Assembly (NCBI GenBank): GCA_037447655.1
Contig: JBBHKE010003521.1
Span: 1-64,000 of the forward strand
Length of the DNA: 64,000 nt
DNA from: Zygnema cylindricum
Taxonomy: Eukaryota; Streptophyta; Zygnematophyceae; Zygnematales; Zygnemataceae
Reading direction: 5' to 3'
The notes beneath the pieces are model-generated. The model saw only the letters and a program-made list of their open reading frames with translations, was not told the origin of the DNA and did no database searches. Numbering within the stretch: position 1 is the stretch's first letter; the number at the start of each line of letters is the position of its first letter. The position numbers and the translations under genes are program-made. Below, piece by piece: positions 23,561-34,985 of the stretch.

Positions 23561-24010
23561 TCAAATTTCAAGGTTATTAACATGTTCCACATCTCGGAAA
23601 GGTGGCCTTCTTCAAGGTAAATCACCCGGGAAAACATCTCGAAATTTAAAAATCAAATCTTTAACCGCAACATTAGATGTATAAATGTCACTTACAAAAT
23701 CAGATTAAAGTTTTTCAAGATTTTTAGTGGTGTATGATTTAGGAATAGCATCAATGTTAGTGTTTTCTCCCCCCCGCTTCATCACTAACTTCCTTAATTA
23801 CTAATAACAAGAAAGCATGATTTGTTTAATCTTTTAAATGCTTTTTAAATTGTTTAGCAGAAATCAAACTTTCCACTCCCAATTTGGCTATGTTATTTAT
23901 ATGATTTCTATGCAACTTTTTCGAAGGTAATGTTTGCAAAACCTTCCAACCGTTTTCAGACTTCTTTCTCAACGTGTTAGTTTCCCAATTAATATGAGGG
24001 TTATGATTAG

Positions 24011-24271
24011 TTACCAAAGCTTTCCTAGTGTTAGCTCCTCAATACCCAAATTCATTATTTCACACACAACTTTCATTTTAGGAGCCCGGATATCAACTTC
24101 TATTGTGTCAGTTTGTAAATCTAATGTGGACATGTTACCAGTTGTCACTTGAATATGCAAAGGTTTTTCCCTAATGACTGTAGGAATTTTATTTTCCTCT
24201 ACAAACTTATGTGAAATAAAATTACGTGTAACACTTGAATCTACTATAACTCTTAATGGTTTCCCTTCCAT
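24011..24271 (-). pseudogene. gypsy retropepsin-like segment
   Basis: A minus-strand frame with LRVIVDSSVTRNFISHKFV resembles the aspartic protease active site of plant gypsy elements, where D-S-G-A-T is usual. Here the third position is serine and the fourth valine. It lies between the zinc-knuckle region and the RT, as expected. Confidence 0.65.
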
Positions 24272-24516
24272 TTAAGACTCGAATTTGATCAAATTGTGTT
24301 TGGTGTCATCGTTACTTAACTGTCCTAACATAGGTCTATTGTAAAAAATTTCCTAAAAAGGATTGTTCAAACTATGGAGTGTAGTCAACATCATAACAAA
24401 TTTAACTATCCTAGAGTTTCCATTCATTAGCTTGCCCTACAAAATTAACTCATTAATTCGTGGATCTGGTTGACTAAACTGAGGACTTTTAGCTAGTCTT
24501 TTCGATTTCCCATTTC

Positions 24517-24699
24517 TTAGGCTTTCTGTTCAGCTAGGTATAATGCAATAACTTCATGAAAACCTTCATTGACATCAACTATTTTAAGAGATCCGTTGTC
24601 TATACAGTCCTTAGCGGAATGATCTGGACCTCTGCATTTAAAACAAGTGACTTTTTTTTTCGGTTTTGTGCACTCTGCTGAAATGTCCCTCCTATCCAC
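24517..24699 (-). pseudogene. gypsy Gag zinc knuckle
   Basis: The motif CFKCRGPDHSAKDC fits C-x2-C-x4-H-x4-C, the nucleocapsid CCHC knuckle. It is preceded by basic KPKKKVT. The frame is short because of surrounding stops. Confidence 0.8.
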
Positions 24700-24927
24700 A
24701 GTTATAATACTTAATTTTCTTCATTTGTGCACACTCAAATGAACTATGACCTCTTTTTTGATTAAAAGTGCATGTGGGAAAGCTAAGATTGGGTTTATGA
24801 GAATTAATACTTGGTTTAGGACTTTTAATGTATCCCTCTGTATTGTGAAATTTATTTTTTGCATTAACACCTTATCCACCCCTCTGATTTCCCTTAAAGA
24901 TATTCTGCCTATTCACAAGACCCGCAA

Positions 24928-25823
24928 TCAAACCCTCCTCCACAAACTCCTCGTCACCCCACTCTGATACTTCATTGAAATTACCCTGAGTGATCGAGTT
25001 TCTCGATTGTACCCCAACTGGTCCTCTAATTCCAATGTTTTGTCTTGTAATTCTTTCAAAATATTATTTTTTTTATGTTTCAGTTCTGATTTCAGTATAG
25101 AATTTAGATAGTTCAAAAAATGCAACTTAGCCATTTCGTCAAACTAACCTATGATATGAATGCTAGACGAATCAAATTCCACAATATAATCCTTCACAGA
25201 TCCAGTTTGTTTCTAGTTTAGCCACTTTTCTTCTATTTTGGATTTATAAGTGAAAGACAACAAACGCGATTTTATCGCGATTTTATCGCGGTTTTAAAAG
25301 CTTCCCAATCAACATTATCATGAATTAAATTAGACCTTCTTCGAGTGTAATACCAAATCTGAGCATCACCTTTCACATAGCTAACAGAAAAAGAAGTGCA
25401 ATCATCACGATCACAATTTTTAGATTCCAAATAATACTCGATATGAAAAATCTAGGCATCCAACTCATATATCTTCTTACCATAAAAAGATGGTGCCTCA
25501 CTAATAAACAGCTTCAGATCTCTTATCTTCTTAAATCTATCGTGATCATCCTCCCTAAAATTGGCATTTGTCTTACTACTGTCACCCTTTTGGTCATTAA
25601 CATCATTTTTGGTGTGAATTAAATTAATTAGCTCATCCAATTTCTGATTTGAAACATTACAATTTTCCTTAACATCTTTCAATTCACTCTTCAATTCAGA
25701 AATTGTTTCATCCACAACTGCAACTTGATTATTAAATATTTTTACCAATTTTACAGTACGCTTCTTCAAAACATTCAATGCATTCTCCATTTCATGTTTC
25801 CATGCAGAATTTGCCATTATCAC
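24928..25823 (-). pseudogene. gypsy Gag N-terminal region, broken
   Basis: The minus-strand frame starting near 25820 (MANSAWKHEMENALN) is rich in charged and helical residues and runs 120 codons to EAPSFYGKKIYELDA before a stop. A later frame continues with WYYTRRRSNLI-like sequence (about 25330-25370), the usual retrotransposon Gag pattern, and another at 25134-24928. The start lies about 770 bp inside the right LTR. Confidence 0.6.
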
Positions 25824-26574
25824 ACAATGAAATCAAACAAAAGAAAAGGTAGAATATAATTTCCCAAAGAAATTTGCTGAAGTGCTCAGATTGCTCCAAT
25901 CCAAAACTTCTTCTCCTTAATAAATCCTTTGAAAATGATCAAAATCTGAGAAATCAATAAGACATTAAAAGTAAGTGCAAATTGAATTCTTCAACTTCCC
26001 AAACATTGATGCAAGTAGGTACGAATTTCCCCACAAATTTTGCAACAGCAAAATTGAAAGCTCTTAAAGATAAGTTTCAACGATAAATTTTACAACAGCA
26101 AAATTGAAAAGCTCTCAAAGGTAACAATTTAGGGTTTGAAAAGTTTAAAGTCATTTCTCAACTCTTTTGCTTTTGAAGAAGTAAAATGCTCCACTTTTTT
26201 TCTCCTCCATTGGCAAATTTCGCATTTCCCACTACATCACGATCTTTTAGTCTCTAATCCCCACTTCCTCACCCTTCATGGCTTCAAGACCTCCCTCTAC
26301 ACATAATTTATCGCTAGGAGAAGGCAAGTTTGTTTGGCCTCTAGGTTATTGGAGTGAGATTCAGCGGTGGCTACACTGCCCACCCCGCATGAGTCCATAT
26401 GACCTAATCACACCCCACATCTAACCAACGGCCGCTAGAAGTATGGTCACTTAGTTTCCCTCCAATCCCCTACCACTTCACATTGTGGTTCTACCGACAA
26501 AGGTCAGAGCACCCTCACCCTCACCGGTCACGGCAATCGATTTTCACGTGAGCAAGCTTCTCTTTAGCTTCTTA

Positions 26575-26591
26575 CCAAAACTTTGATACCA
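26575..26591 (-). other. tRNA-Met-type primer-binding site
   Basis: On the minus strand, two bases after the LTR end (..CTATTACA), the sequence TGGTATCAAAGTTTTGG resembles the common plant retrotransposon primer site TGGTATCAGAGC.. complementary to initiator tRNA-Met. Confidence 0.75.
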
Positions 26592-26593
26592 TA

Positions 26594-26983
26594 TGTAATA
26601 GGATTTCCTACCTCTCAAAAAATCCAATTACTACAACCAACTTTAACCACATATTCCACACATTAGAAAATTACACATTCACATTGGACTTCACTCACAT
26701 AAGAATAAACTTTAAATTAGAAGAAGCTTCAGTCCACATAACATTAGCTTGGTCTCTTGCCTTCGTGGCACAACCCTTTTTTTTAAGTATTTTCCACTGC
26801 TCTCCACTCTTAAATAATTGTATCCCTTAGCTACTATACACTGCTTAGTTAGTAAGAGATTTTAGTGCAACAATGCCATTGCCCCAATTTGGTATTATTC
26901 CCTCAAGACCAAGATCAGTCAAAGTTTCCACAAACTTTTTCCAAAGGAAAAGATGGATACTCTTCTCTCAATGTATTGTTACA
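26594..26983 (-). repeat. gypsy 5' LTR, internally deleted
   Basis: Starts TGTAATAGGATTTC and ends ATGTATTGTTACA on the plus strand, 390 bp. It matches the left LTR up to ..ACTCTTCTCT and then jumps to the terminal TGTTACA, lacking about 585 bp. Confidence 0.75.
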
Positions 26984-27529
26984 TTACAAGGTCGATGTAA
27001 TAGTACGGACAAAAAAAATCTGTATTACAGAGGCCTCGGTTACATTTCGTAGCGTGTGTAAAGAATTTTTGTTGTTTTGAAAGCTTTGACTTCAGTATAT
27101 AGAGCTGTGAGGGAAGCCTAAGTACTTGGAATATTTTGGTGTAGTTTGAAATGTAACACTTACCTTGAATAGTGTGACTGTAGAATGTTTTCTCAAAGAG
27201 TATCAGTACAGTCACATATAGACACGTCGACTTTTTAGACAGTGCAAGAAATGCGGAATAAACATGGCCACATATCATCTATCTGACGACTGAAATCGTC
27301 GAATCGGGCGGACGGAAATTAAACCGCATATATGGGAACACAAGTGGAAATAACAAATACCAGACGTTGATTGGTATTAAATTAACGGCAAGAAATCTCA
27401 GGGGGACCATAGATGACGAGGAGCTTCGTAAGCATCCCAGATAGTTGTACAAGGTTACCACAGCAGGTTCGAAGCATTTGAGGTTGCTGACCAAGCAAGC
27501 AACATTTTATGTACGGCATCAGATTGTAA
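26984..27529. other. intergenic, no gene seen
   Basis: Short minus-strand frames (26979-27278, 27279-27494) have no recognisable domain. The sequence directly right of the gypsy LTR is not matched elsewhere in the window by eye. Confidence 0.4.
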
Positions 27530-28110
27530 ATACCTGAAGAGATTGTTTTTGTAGTGTAGTGCTTTAGGAAATAGTGTTTCACTATTTACTTTTAGGCAAG
27601 TTGGAATTAGGTTTTTGGAAGTACGTAAGTGTACCTTCTCGTACTATTGTACAATACTACTATTCAGGGTACTGACATCTGATTGGCTAATGGGCAGTAG
27701 ATGCTCTCTCAGAGTATAAAGATTAGGACTTAGAAATATTCTTGGATCCAGTTTTGAGATAAGGAAACCAAAAGGCAAATTTTGGGAAACTTGCAGGTCT
27801 TGTATCTTATGGTCTACTGGGTCAATTTGGTTGTAACTTTGGGAGTTAACAGTTATGTATGTTGAGGTTTTTATGTGTTGGGTTTTGTGTTAATTAGACC
27901 TGTGAGTCAAGATCTATAGTGTGGTAAAGTTCAGTAAAAATGTGAAGAGTTAGAGTGGTGAATTACAATGTTTTGTGAGGACTTCTTGAAAAGCTTCTGC
28001 TTAAGCTATGTCTACTTCTACCACTACTGCTGCAGCTCCACCTGCACCAATTATCATAGAACAACAACTTTCATATACGTGTTTGTATTTGAGTGGTTCC
28101 ACGTAATGAC
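27530..28110 (+). repeat. retroelement leader remnant with Gag-like start
   Basis: This stretch parallels 37020-37585. Both carry TAGTGTTTCACTAT, GGACTTAGAA.AT, TTTTGGGAAACT, TTTGG.TGTAACTTTGGG and TATG.TG.AGTTT-like blocks in the same order, then a Gag-like ATG. Here the frame at 28008 reads MSTSTTTAAAPPAPIIIEQQ and stops after 32 codons. In the other copy it begins MAEMDNTKF at about 37563. The layout suggests an LTR end, leader and the first codons of Gag. Confidence 0.5.
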
Positions 28111-29109
28111 GATCAAAATCTCGAAAATCGTCAAAGATTTGAAATCCGACCATGCTTGTTTGAAAATCTGTAATTTCGTATTAGAAACGTGTACTTACCA
28201 AGTGTACCGTGTCAATGTACCTCAAAGATCCCTTTCACTCTGTTGAAAAGAAGTAATTAACATTCACTTATTAATTTATACTCAATAGAGAAGATAGAGA
28301 GAGAGTCACCATTGCTGCCCCCATCGTCAAAAAGAAACTAGCAGACAAGCATATAGACTGATAGATTACCAAAATGTTGCTCTGAACCTGATTTGAACCT
28401 AGGTCTGTGGAGGAATATAGATGTAAGCCTTATCTATCAGGGCGCTGACGAAATGATACACGTACGTGGATCGATATTTAATTAATGAGTTACGAAACGT
28501 CACTTTCACTTAAACAAACCGGATTGACAAAACGGCACATATAGACAACAGCGCTCGCGGACGCGAATCTAACCGTGTAAAATATATGATCGGAAGGACG
28601 TCGTCGCCGCCGCCAAACCCAAGTGAATCTTTGAGGGCTTTCAGACATAGCGGATTGCTCTACCACATGGCGCCACATCATTGGATGCCGAAAAAGATGG
28701 GAGGAGGAATGACAAGCTAACAAGTGTCAACCAAAAGGTCGTGCTGTACTATGGCCGTACAAGAAGTACAATCGGCCACCATACCTTCTTGTGCTATACA
28801 CTCTTTTGATTGGTCTAGGTCTAGGATACAGTAGTAGGTAGGTGTGAGTAGGAATTTAGGGACTTAGCGTGTTTGAGGCGCCTCTCTCCAGGTGACCTTT
28901 TGTATTTATGGGCCATCTTTGGCCAGCCATAACTAACTGCTCAGGGGAGCAAATTCAGTGATTCTTTTTGCGTTTGACTCAGGGGAGTCTTGTCCCCACA
29001 AGGGTGAGCGTGGTGTGAATATATGTGTGCTTGGGCGGCACTTATTCAATGGGAGAGTGGAAGGGGCAAATATTATCTCAAAGGCTTTACATAGGCTGCT
29101 CATTCTGTA
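28111..29109. other. intergenic, no gene seen
   Basis: No coding exon recognised. On the minus strand around 28383-28450 there is a tRNA-like stretch: GCGCCCTGATAGATAAGG followed about 20 bases later by a box-B-like GGTTCAAATCA. It is too degenerate to call a tRNA and may be a SINE-like remnant. Confidence 0.4.
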
Positions 29110-29425
29110 TGTTAATGTGGACCACATAATTTCACACTCTGTTGACTGTATGTTAATGGAGACCACGAAATTTCACACTCTGTTGACTGTCATTAGTACT
29201 CTTTTTCATTTAGATTGTACCACAGAATTTCACACTCTGTTGACTGTCATTAGTCCTCTTTTTCATTTAGATTGACTGCAAATCCATTAGTCATCTTTTT
29301 CATTTAGATTGTACCACAGAATTTCACACTCTGTTGACTGTCATTAGTCCTCTTTTTCATTTATATTGACTGCAAATCTGTCATTAGTCCTCTTTTTCAT
29401 TTATATTGACTGCAAATCCACTGTA
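29110..29425 (+). repeat. minisatellite array
   Basis: Degenerate units built from ACCACA.AATTTCACACTC, TGTTGACTGTCATTAGTCC and TCTTTTTCATTTAGATTG repeat about five to six times, with unit lengths of roughly 40-90 bp because of internal deletions. Open frames across it are compositional. Confidence 0.85.
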
Positions 29426-29958
29426 TTATTTTTCCTTTACACAGACTGGAAATTCACTGCACCGTTATGTTCATCATTTTTTATTAAAAACGTCCTCAAA
29501 AAGTCATCGATAAAGTGTACGAAATGGTCAACACCTTTCTCAACACTAAAAATATTTCATAAAAAAATATTATTTTTCACAAAACTCACATTAATTTCAA
29601 ATTGCAATTTTAGATTCTATTTCATCACAAACGTCGCCCATGGCTCTATCGTTAAAACGGTTAAATAAGTCGGTCAACCCTGTACATGTTTTAGAATAAT
29701 TAAATTGTTTTGAAAAATAAACCCTACTTTATAAAATTAGGTTATATTATAGATTGCGAAGGACTTTGAAAAAAAAAAAATCATGGAATTGTTTTTAATT
29801 CTGTGCTTTTTGTTAACTTCCAATGATATTTATCATGAAAGTGAAAACGGTTTGAATTTATTAACATTCATGATGTTTTTAGCATAGGAGAACTAAATTT
29901 TCTGCACACAGGTTTTCATAAATTTTGTAGATGTGTTTGGAAGGATGATGACCAATCT
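29426..29958. other. intergenic / 5' end of Harbinger element
   Basis: AT-rich and without supported genes. A near-duplicate pair occurs at 29909-29957 and 29962-30003 (GCA..CAGGTTTTCA.AAATTTTG, ATGTTTGGAAGGATGATGACCAA), a tandem duplication of about 55 bp just before the transposase frame. Terminal inverted repeats of the element were not identified. Confidence 0.45.
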
Positions 29959-31108
29959 GTGCAGGTTTTCAAAAATTTTGCAGGTATGTTTGGAAGGATG
30001 ATGACCAACCGAAGAACGTTGTCTCGGGAGTACTACATCCTCCCGCAAAGTCTACATTTTTCTATGGAACTTATCGATAGCTACGACGATGACAAGTATA
30101 AAAGCATATTTCGACTCTCACAAAATCTAGTGAGTTATTTGGTCGAGGTTTTAGGAGAACTGGTGAAAACAAATCCACCGCTAGCTTTCTTTAACATTCC
30201 TAATAGAAAGCTTAGCTTTCCTTAACATTCTTAATAGAAAGCTTAGTGTGAAGCGACAAATAGAGATGGTGCTTTATCGTTTGGCCACACTGAATAGTGC
30301 TTCATCTGTTCGCGACCTCTTCGGTGTTAGTAAAGCAATAGGGTTAGGGAAACAAGCGGTATTTTGTAAGGTTGTATGGGAAATTCTTAATCCTCATTTA
30401 ATTAGATGGCCGATTGGAAGCAATTTCAACGATCTTTTAGAAGCGTTCAAGGATTACAAATTCGAATTCCTTACTTGCTGCGGTGCAATAGACGCTACCC
30501 ACATTAGCATTGGTTTACTGGATGGCATGAGGCCATCCGATTGATTTGATAGAGAAAAAAATTATAGCAAAATATTACAGGCTTTTGTAGCTCCGAATTG
30601 TCGTATAATAGATGTTTGTGTGGGTTGGGCGGGTAGCGTCTATGACTCAAAGGTGTTTAGAAATTCAGGAATAGAAAATGCGATGATGTTAGGAGGAGGA
30701 ATAAAAGGCCCATCTATTGATGAAACACGGATAGAAGTGCCACCATTTATCATAGGTGACGCGGGCTATCCTTTGAGCAAAGGGTTGATCACTCCGTATC
30801 CAGGGACGAATCTTTAAGAACCGGAAAGGTCATTTAATTATTTTCATAGCAGTCGGCGGATATGTGTCGAGAGAACTTTTAGAGTGTTGAAGCAAAAGTG
30901 GGGAGTATTAAGAAAAAAAATGATGTACGGACACACGGAGAATTTAGTCTATACTATTATTGTAGTATGTACCTTACACAATTTGTTACTTGATGAAGAT
31001 ACATCTTACTTAAGAGATGTTTCCCCACCTACGACACCACCAAATGAGGAAATGGAAGGTGATGGGGAAAATAATTACGCGTATGATGACGTCGAAGGGA
31101 GACAATAG
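29959..31108 (+). pseudogene. PIF/Harbinger (HARBI1-like) transposase, broken
   Basis: Consecutive frames give one degenerate DDE nuclease of about 370 residues. Recognisable parts are an N-terminal SREYYILPQS region, the first aspartate in CCGAIDATHISI (about 30480-30510), VGWAGSVYDSKVFRNSG (about 30625-30670), the second in PFIIGDAGYPL (about 30745-30775), and the glutamate in RICVERTFRVLKQKWGVL (about 30855-30910). The last helix carries IVVCTLHNLLLD. Lesions are a ~30-bp tandem duplication at 30185-30245 that breaks the frame, TGA where W/Y is usual before FDREKNY (30541), and TAA after PYPGTNL (30815). Inactive as it stands. Confidence 0.88.
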
Positions 31109-31599
31109 CACGATTTTTTGGCTGATGACTTATACAATGGGCATGGGGTATATCGAATGGAGGGTTGATTTTTACAACTAGGTCAAAAAATAATAGGGGT
31201 GAAAATAGAATGAGGATACATCATGCAGTTTTGTAAAGATTCGTTTCATTCAAGCGAAAAAAAATCAAATATAAAGTGGAAGTGAGCGAATGGGGGAAAA
31301 GAGCTATGAAAATAATTTGGAAGTTTGAAAAGTGATCGGTCTTTATTAAGAGGATAAGTGGTTAAGGATAAAAATAGAAATTAGATTTTAGAATCTTTTA
31401 AAGGCTTAATGCCTAATACTTGATATGGTTCAATGGGATTTTTCACTTGTTAATTAATATCTTTTGGTTTTTTTTAATCATTCTCATGATATACGTAAGA
31501 ATGGTCAATTTCTACTAGCCTCTTTATTATTGGCGTTGTCTTTATGGATGGTTTGTGCATGTAATTTAATGTCTTTGTTGTGTTTTTACATGAATACAT
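31109..31599. other. interior of Harbinger element, non-coding
   Basis: AT-rich sequence between the transposase end and the GA-rich block. No coding frame supported. Confidence 0.4.
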
Positions 31600-32015
31600 T
31601 GGCTATGTCTTGGAGAGAGGAGAGGAAAGGGGTAGAGGTTTAAGTGAGAGCGAGAGAGTAAAAGGAAAAGAGGGATTTTACATTTTAGCGGGAGGGAAAT
31701 GTAGACAACAAAATTTTGAGAGAGGGTAGAAGAGGGAAAAAGAGAGGGCATTTTTTCATACAGAGAGATAGAGAGAGAGCTCAAAATTTTAAGAGAGCTT
31801 GGAATTTTGAGAGTGGCAAAGAGAGCTCATAATTTTGAGAGATGTAGTCGGAGAGGGAAAAATAAGCCAAATTTTTGAGGGATGGAGATAGAGATGGCAA
31901 AATTTAAATAGAGGGGAGGAGAGGGAAATAGAGAGGGAATGTTTGGAATACAAGGAGAGTGAGAGGGCAGAAAATTGAGAGAGGCAGTGAGACATGACAA
32001 ATTTTTGCAAGTTTT
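31600..32015. repeat. polypurine (GAGAGGGA) low-complexity block
   Basis: The plus strand is strongly purine-biased, with recurrent GAGAGGGAAA.. and AAATTTTGAGAGAG units at roughly 35-70 bp intervals. Minus-strand open frames here are serine/leucine low complexity and unlikely to be genes. Confidence 0.75.
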
Positions 32016-32579
32016 ACATACGCATAGAGAAAGACGGCAAGGAAAAGAAGTAGAAAGGAACAATATTAAATACCAATTAAAAAATCATAGCAGTGTAAAC
32101 ACAATTTTCAAAGTAGTTACGATGGTAAAAACACTTTTTCTCCCTTACTTTCAAAAATTACATCTTCTATATAAAACACAAGCTTTTTAATAAATTTGAC
32201 AACATAGCGTGGTATTTGTATTTTTGAAATTTTCTTCTTCATTTCTTTACTTCAACTCGTGACATAACTATATATAATATCAAACCCCTAAATTAACCCT
32301 AAAAAACCCTAAAAGCATAATAAAATTGGAACTTTTTGAAAAACGTCTTGACCTTGACGAAATACTCTTATCCCCATCAACCACAAAAAAATCAAAAAAT
32401 GAATACAATTAATACACATTTTCAAATGAACGCAAAACAATTTCAAAAACATAACAGTGGTTGAAAGAATAATGTCAGAAACGATAACATGAAAATATAA
32501 AACCAAACATCAAAATCATTATATATACATTTCAAACTAAAAAAATGATATGAATGAAAATAAATCGTACCTTATAATA

Positions 32580-32861
32580 TCAATTTTCATTGGATGTGTT
32601 CCCTCCGTCATGATTTTTGTTTTGGGCAAGCATCCAAATAGCGTCAATCAACTTTTGTCTCCCTTCGTTTTCCTTTTCTCTTTGTTGTTCTTGTTTCTCC
32701 CAATTCGCCATCAACGTTTCTCCAAACTTGTTAATTGTATCTTTATTTTGTTTTAACGTCCCTTGTATTTCTCCAACAGCCTCTTGAAACCCCTGGAGAT
32801 CTAATGCACGTGCTTTAGTTGTATTTCTTCTCTTTCCAGTATTATTTTCATCAGATTGTCG

Positions 32862-32897
<36 letters not shown>

Positions 32898-33345
32898 TTT
32901 TTATGTTTTTTTTAGTACTCCCGTCATCTTGGAGTGAGGAAGATTTGTCTGGGCTAACCATGTACGTATCACACACATGAGTAGGTGCGATGTTTTGGTT
33001 CCCACCCACGGCTTCGTCCATTGCTGTATAATATCATTCCCCGAAAGAAGACGACAACTTTCTTTCGGTCCTACTTATAGTTGACATCATCTAGTAATCT
33101 TGATTGCTGGACGGGATTTTCATACGCCAGTATTTAACTTTCTTATAATCCCTTCGTACATTGTTCCACTTCTGCGAACAACGTCTGAAATCTTTTATCA
33201 CTCCTTGCGCTTGTAGTTGTGTACTGATTCTCCTTGCGCTTGTAGTTGTGTACTAATCAATTTCCATTTTTCTTCTGTGGTCTGATCAATGGCTTGTAAA
33301 CCATTTGTTTTCTTCTTTTTGTAGCTATTCCCCATTCAACGAAAT
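32580..33345 (-). pseudogene. Harbinger Myb/SANT-like DNA-binding ORF, broken
   Basis: Minus-strand pieces form the second protein of a PIF/Harbinger element. About 33281-33130 reads TEEKWKLISTQLQAQG, then RCSQKWNNVRRDYKKVKYW, a Myb/SANT trihelix pattern. About 32862-32580 reads LDLQGFQEAVGEIQGTLKQN, then a charged coiled coil with KFGETLMANWEKQEQQR, ending at TGA. A 29-bp tandem duplication (about 33195-33256, containing CTCCTTGCGCTTGTAGTTGT twice) shifts the frame, and other stops lie between. It is convergent with the transposase. Confidence 0.65.
32864..32893. repeat. (TA)n microsatellite
   Basis: About 30 bp of alternating AT/TA inside the Myb-like ORF remnant, interrupting its minus-strand frame just before the coiled-coil part. 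Confidence 0.95.
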
Positions 33346-33989
33346 CATCTTTAGAGTTGTGTTTTCACTCGAACGACCATAAACAATCGAAGGGTTTGTT
33401 ATTTTTTTGTCTTTTTGTCGTTTATTCAACACTTGACTATCCTCCATGTTCCCTGTTGTTTTTGGCTCCGTGTTTGGGTTCCTCGTTTCTTGCCTCCTTT
33501 GTTTCCATTCGATACCTTTCGTTTTATAGTTGCACATGTTTCGTTCAAGTTACCGGCCCCTACGTCCGAACTTTGCTGGGTACAACCTTCTCCACCTACA
33601 AAAAGAAACAAACACAAACCAAATTTTCTACATTTGATAATATTATCTGTATTGCTTGGAATAATTGTGGAACAAAAACAAATAGCTGTCTTCTTACTCT
33701 CCAACTTTGTATTTCTATCACTCTCGTTCTCCTTCTCCCTCTCTCCAAAATATGTCCATCACCTTTCCCTCACCCTCACTGTCTTAAAAACTTGCTATTT
33801 CCATGTATCTTTTTTAAAAACATACTATTTTCCTCTTTAAAAAAATTAGGTGAAAAAAAAATTCAGCAAAAAAGAGTATGAAGAAGAAAGAGGTGAAGAA
33901 AAGCATGGAGGAGAATGATGACGAAGAGAATGGGAAAATATAGAATGAGGATGAGGAATAAAAGGACGAGGAGGTGAAGAAAAAAGTGT
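33346..33989. other. distal end of Harbinger region, no gene seen
   Basis: A 174-residue plus-strand frame (33357-33881) is rich in F, L, S and C and has no recognisable domain. It overlaps pyrimidine-rich sequence on both strands and is judged spurious. The element's right boundary is not defined. Confidence 0.4.
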
Positions 33990-34985
33990 GAAGGAGACAA
34001 AAAACCTCCCCTAAAAATCTGCCCATTACCTCGACCTCTCCCTCTTCCCCCCACTCTCCCTCTATTACTCACAAAAATCTGCCCCTGTCAAATTTTTGCC
34101 ATCACCCTCTCCACCTCTCAAAAATGTGCACTCTCTCTCTTAAAAGCATGCCTATTTCTCTACCTCTTTCTTAAAAGAAGAATTAAAAATGGTATAAAAG
34201 AGGAAGGAGAGGGAGTTAAAATAGCAGAGAAGAAAGTGGAAACAAGATTCAACAAAAAGAGGAAGAAGCGGAAAGTGGAAACAAGATTCAACAAAAGGAG
34301 GAAGAAGCGGAAGGAGGTGAATAAGAGCAAGCAAAAGGAGTGGAAAATAAAAAAAAAAGAATAAAAAGAGAGACTAAAAAACAACGAAGGAGAAGAAGCA
34401 GAGTGAAGGAGACAAAAAACCTCCCTTAAAAATCTGCCCATTTTCTTCACCTCTCTCTTTTGCCCGCGCTCTCCCTCTAATACTCACAAAAATCCGTCCT
34501 GTCAAAAATTTGTCATCACCCTCTCCTCCTCTAAAAATTATGCACTCTCTCTCTTAAAAGCCTACCTATTTCTCTACCTATCTTTAAAAAAAATAAAAAA
34601 AAAGGATAAGAGAGGAAAGAGAGATAGTTAAAAGAGAAGAGAAGAAAGTGAAAACTAGATTCAACAACAAGAGGAAGAAGAGGAAGGAGCCGAAGAAGAA
34701 CAAGAAAAAAGAGTGGAAAAGAAAAAAATGAATAAAAAGAGGGAATAAAAAAAATGGAGGAGAAGAAGTAGAGTGAATGAGACAAAAAACCTCCTCTAAA
34801 AATCTGCCCATTTCCTCCACATCTCCCTCTTTCCCCCACTCTCTCTCTATTACTCACAAAAATCTGCCCCTGTCAAAATTATGCCATCACCCTCTACTAC
34901 TCTCAAAAATGTGGACTCTCTCTCTTAAAAGCCTGCCTATTCCTCTACCTCTCTCTCAAAAATTAGCCTCTATCAGAATTTAACC
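33990..34985. repeat. tandem repeat, ~370-415 bp units, alternating strand bias
   Basis: Three units begin at about 33996, 34411 and 34781 with GACAAAAAACCTCCC.. TAAAAATCTGCCCATT. Each has a pyrimidine-rich first half (CTCTCCCTCT.TTACTCACA, TGTCAAA.TTTTGCCATCACC, CACTCTCTCTCTTAAAAGC) and a purine-rich second half (AGAGGAAAGAGAG, AGAAAGTGAAAAC, AGATTCAACAA.AAGAGGAAG). The last unit is incomplete. Minus-strand frames of 60-110 residues across it are low-complexity F/S/L and rejected as genes. Confidence 0.85.

Larger units (their letters stand above)
19855..26983 (-). mobile_element. decayed Ty3/gypsy LTR retrotransposon
   Basis: The element lies on the minus strand between related LTRs (19855-20828 and 26594-26983). 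Reading from the right: a primer-binding site next to the LTR, a gag frame, a CCHC zinc knuckle, a retropepsin-like segment, reverse transcriptase, RNase H and integrase with a GPF motif, then a purine-rich tract before the left LTR. This pol order (RT-RNase H before integrase) is that of Ty3/gypsy. All reading frames are interrupted, so it cannot move by itself. The flanking 5-mers do not match (GTACT against TTACA), so no target duplication was identified. Confidence 0.85.

Noticed and set aside
28383-28450. tRNA or SINE on the minus strand (GCGCCCTGATAGATAAGG .. GGTTCAAATCA)
   Set aside because: Stems do not pair well and no second copy was seen in the window.
29110-29425. CRISPR-like array
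   Set aside because: Units are degenerate, adjoining and of unequal length in a plant-type genome; a minisatellite explains them.
33357-33881. 174-residue plus-strand frame opposite the Myb-like remnant
   Set aside because: Low-complexity F/L/S composition from pyrimidine-rich DNA; the opposite strand carries the recognisable protein.
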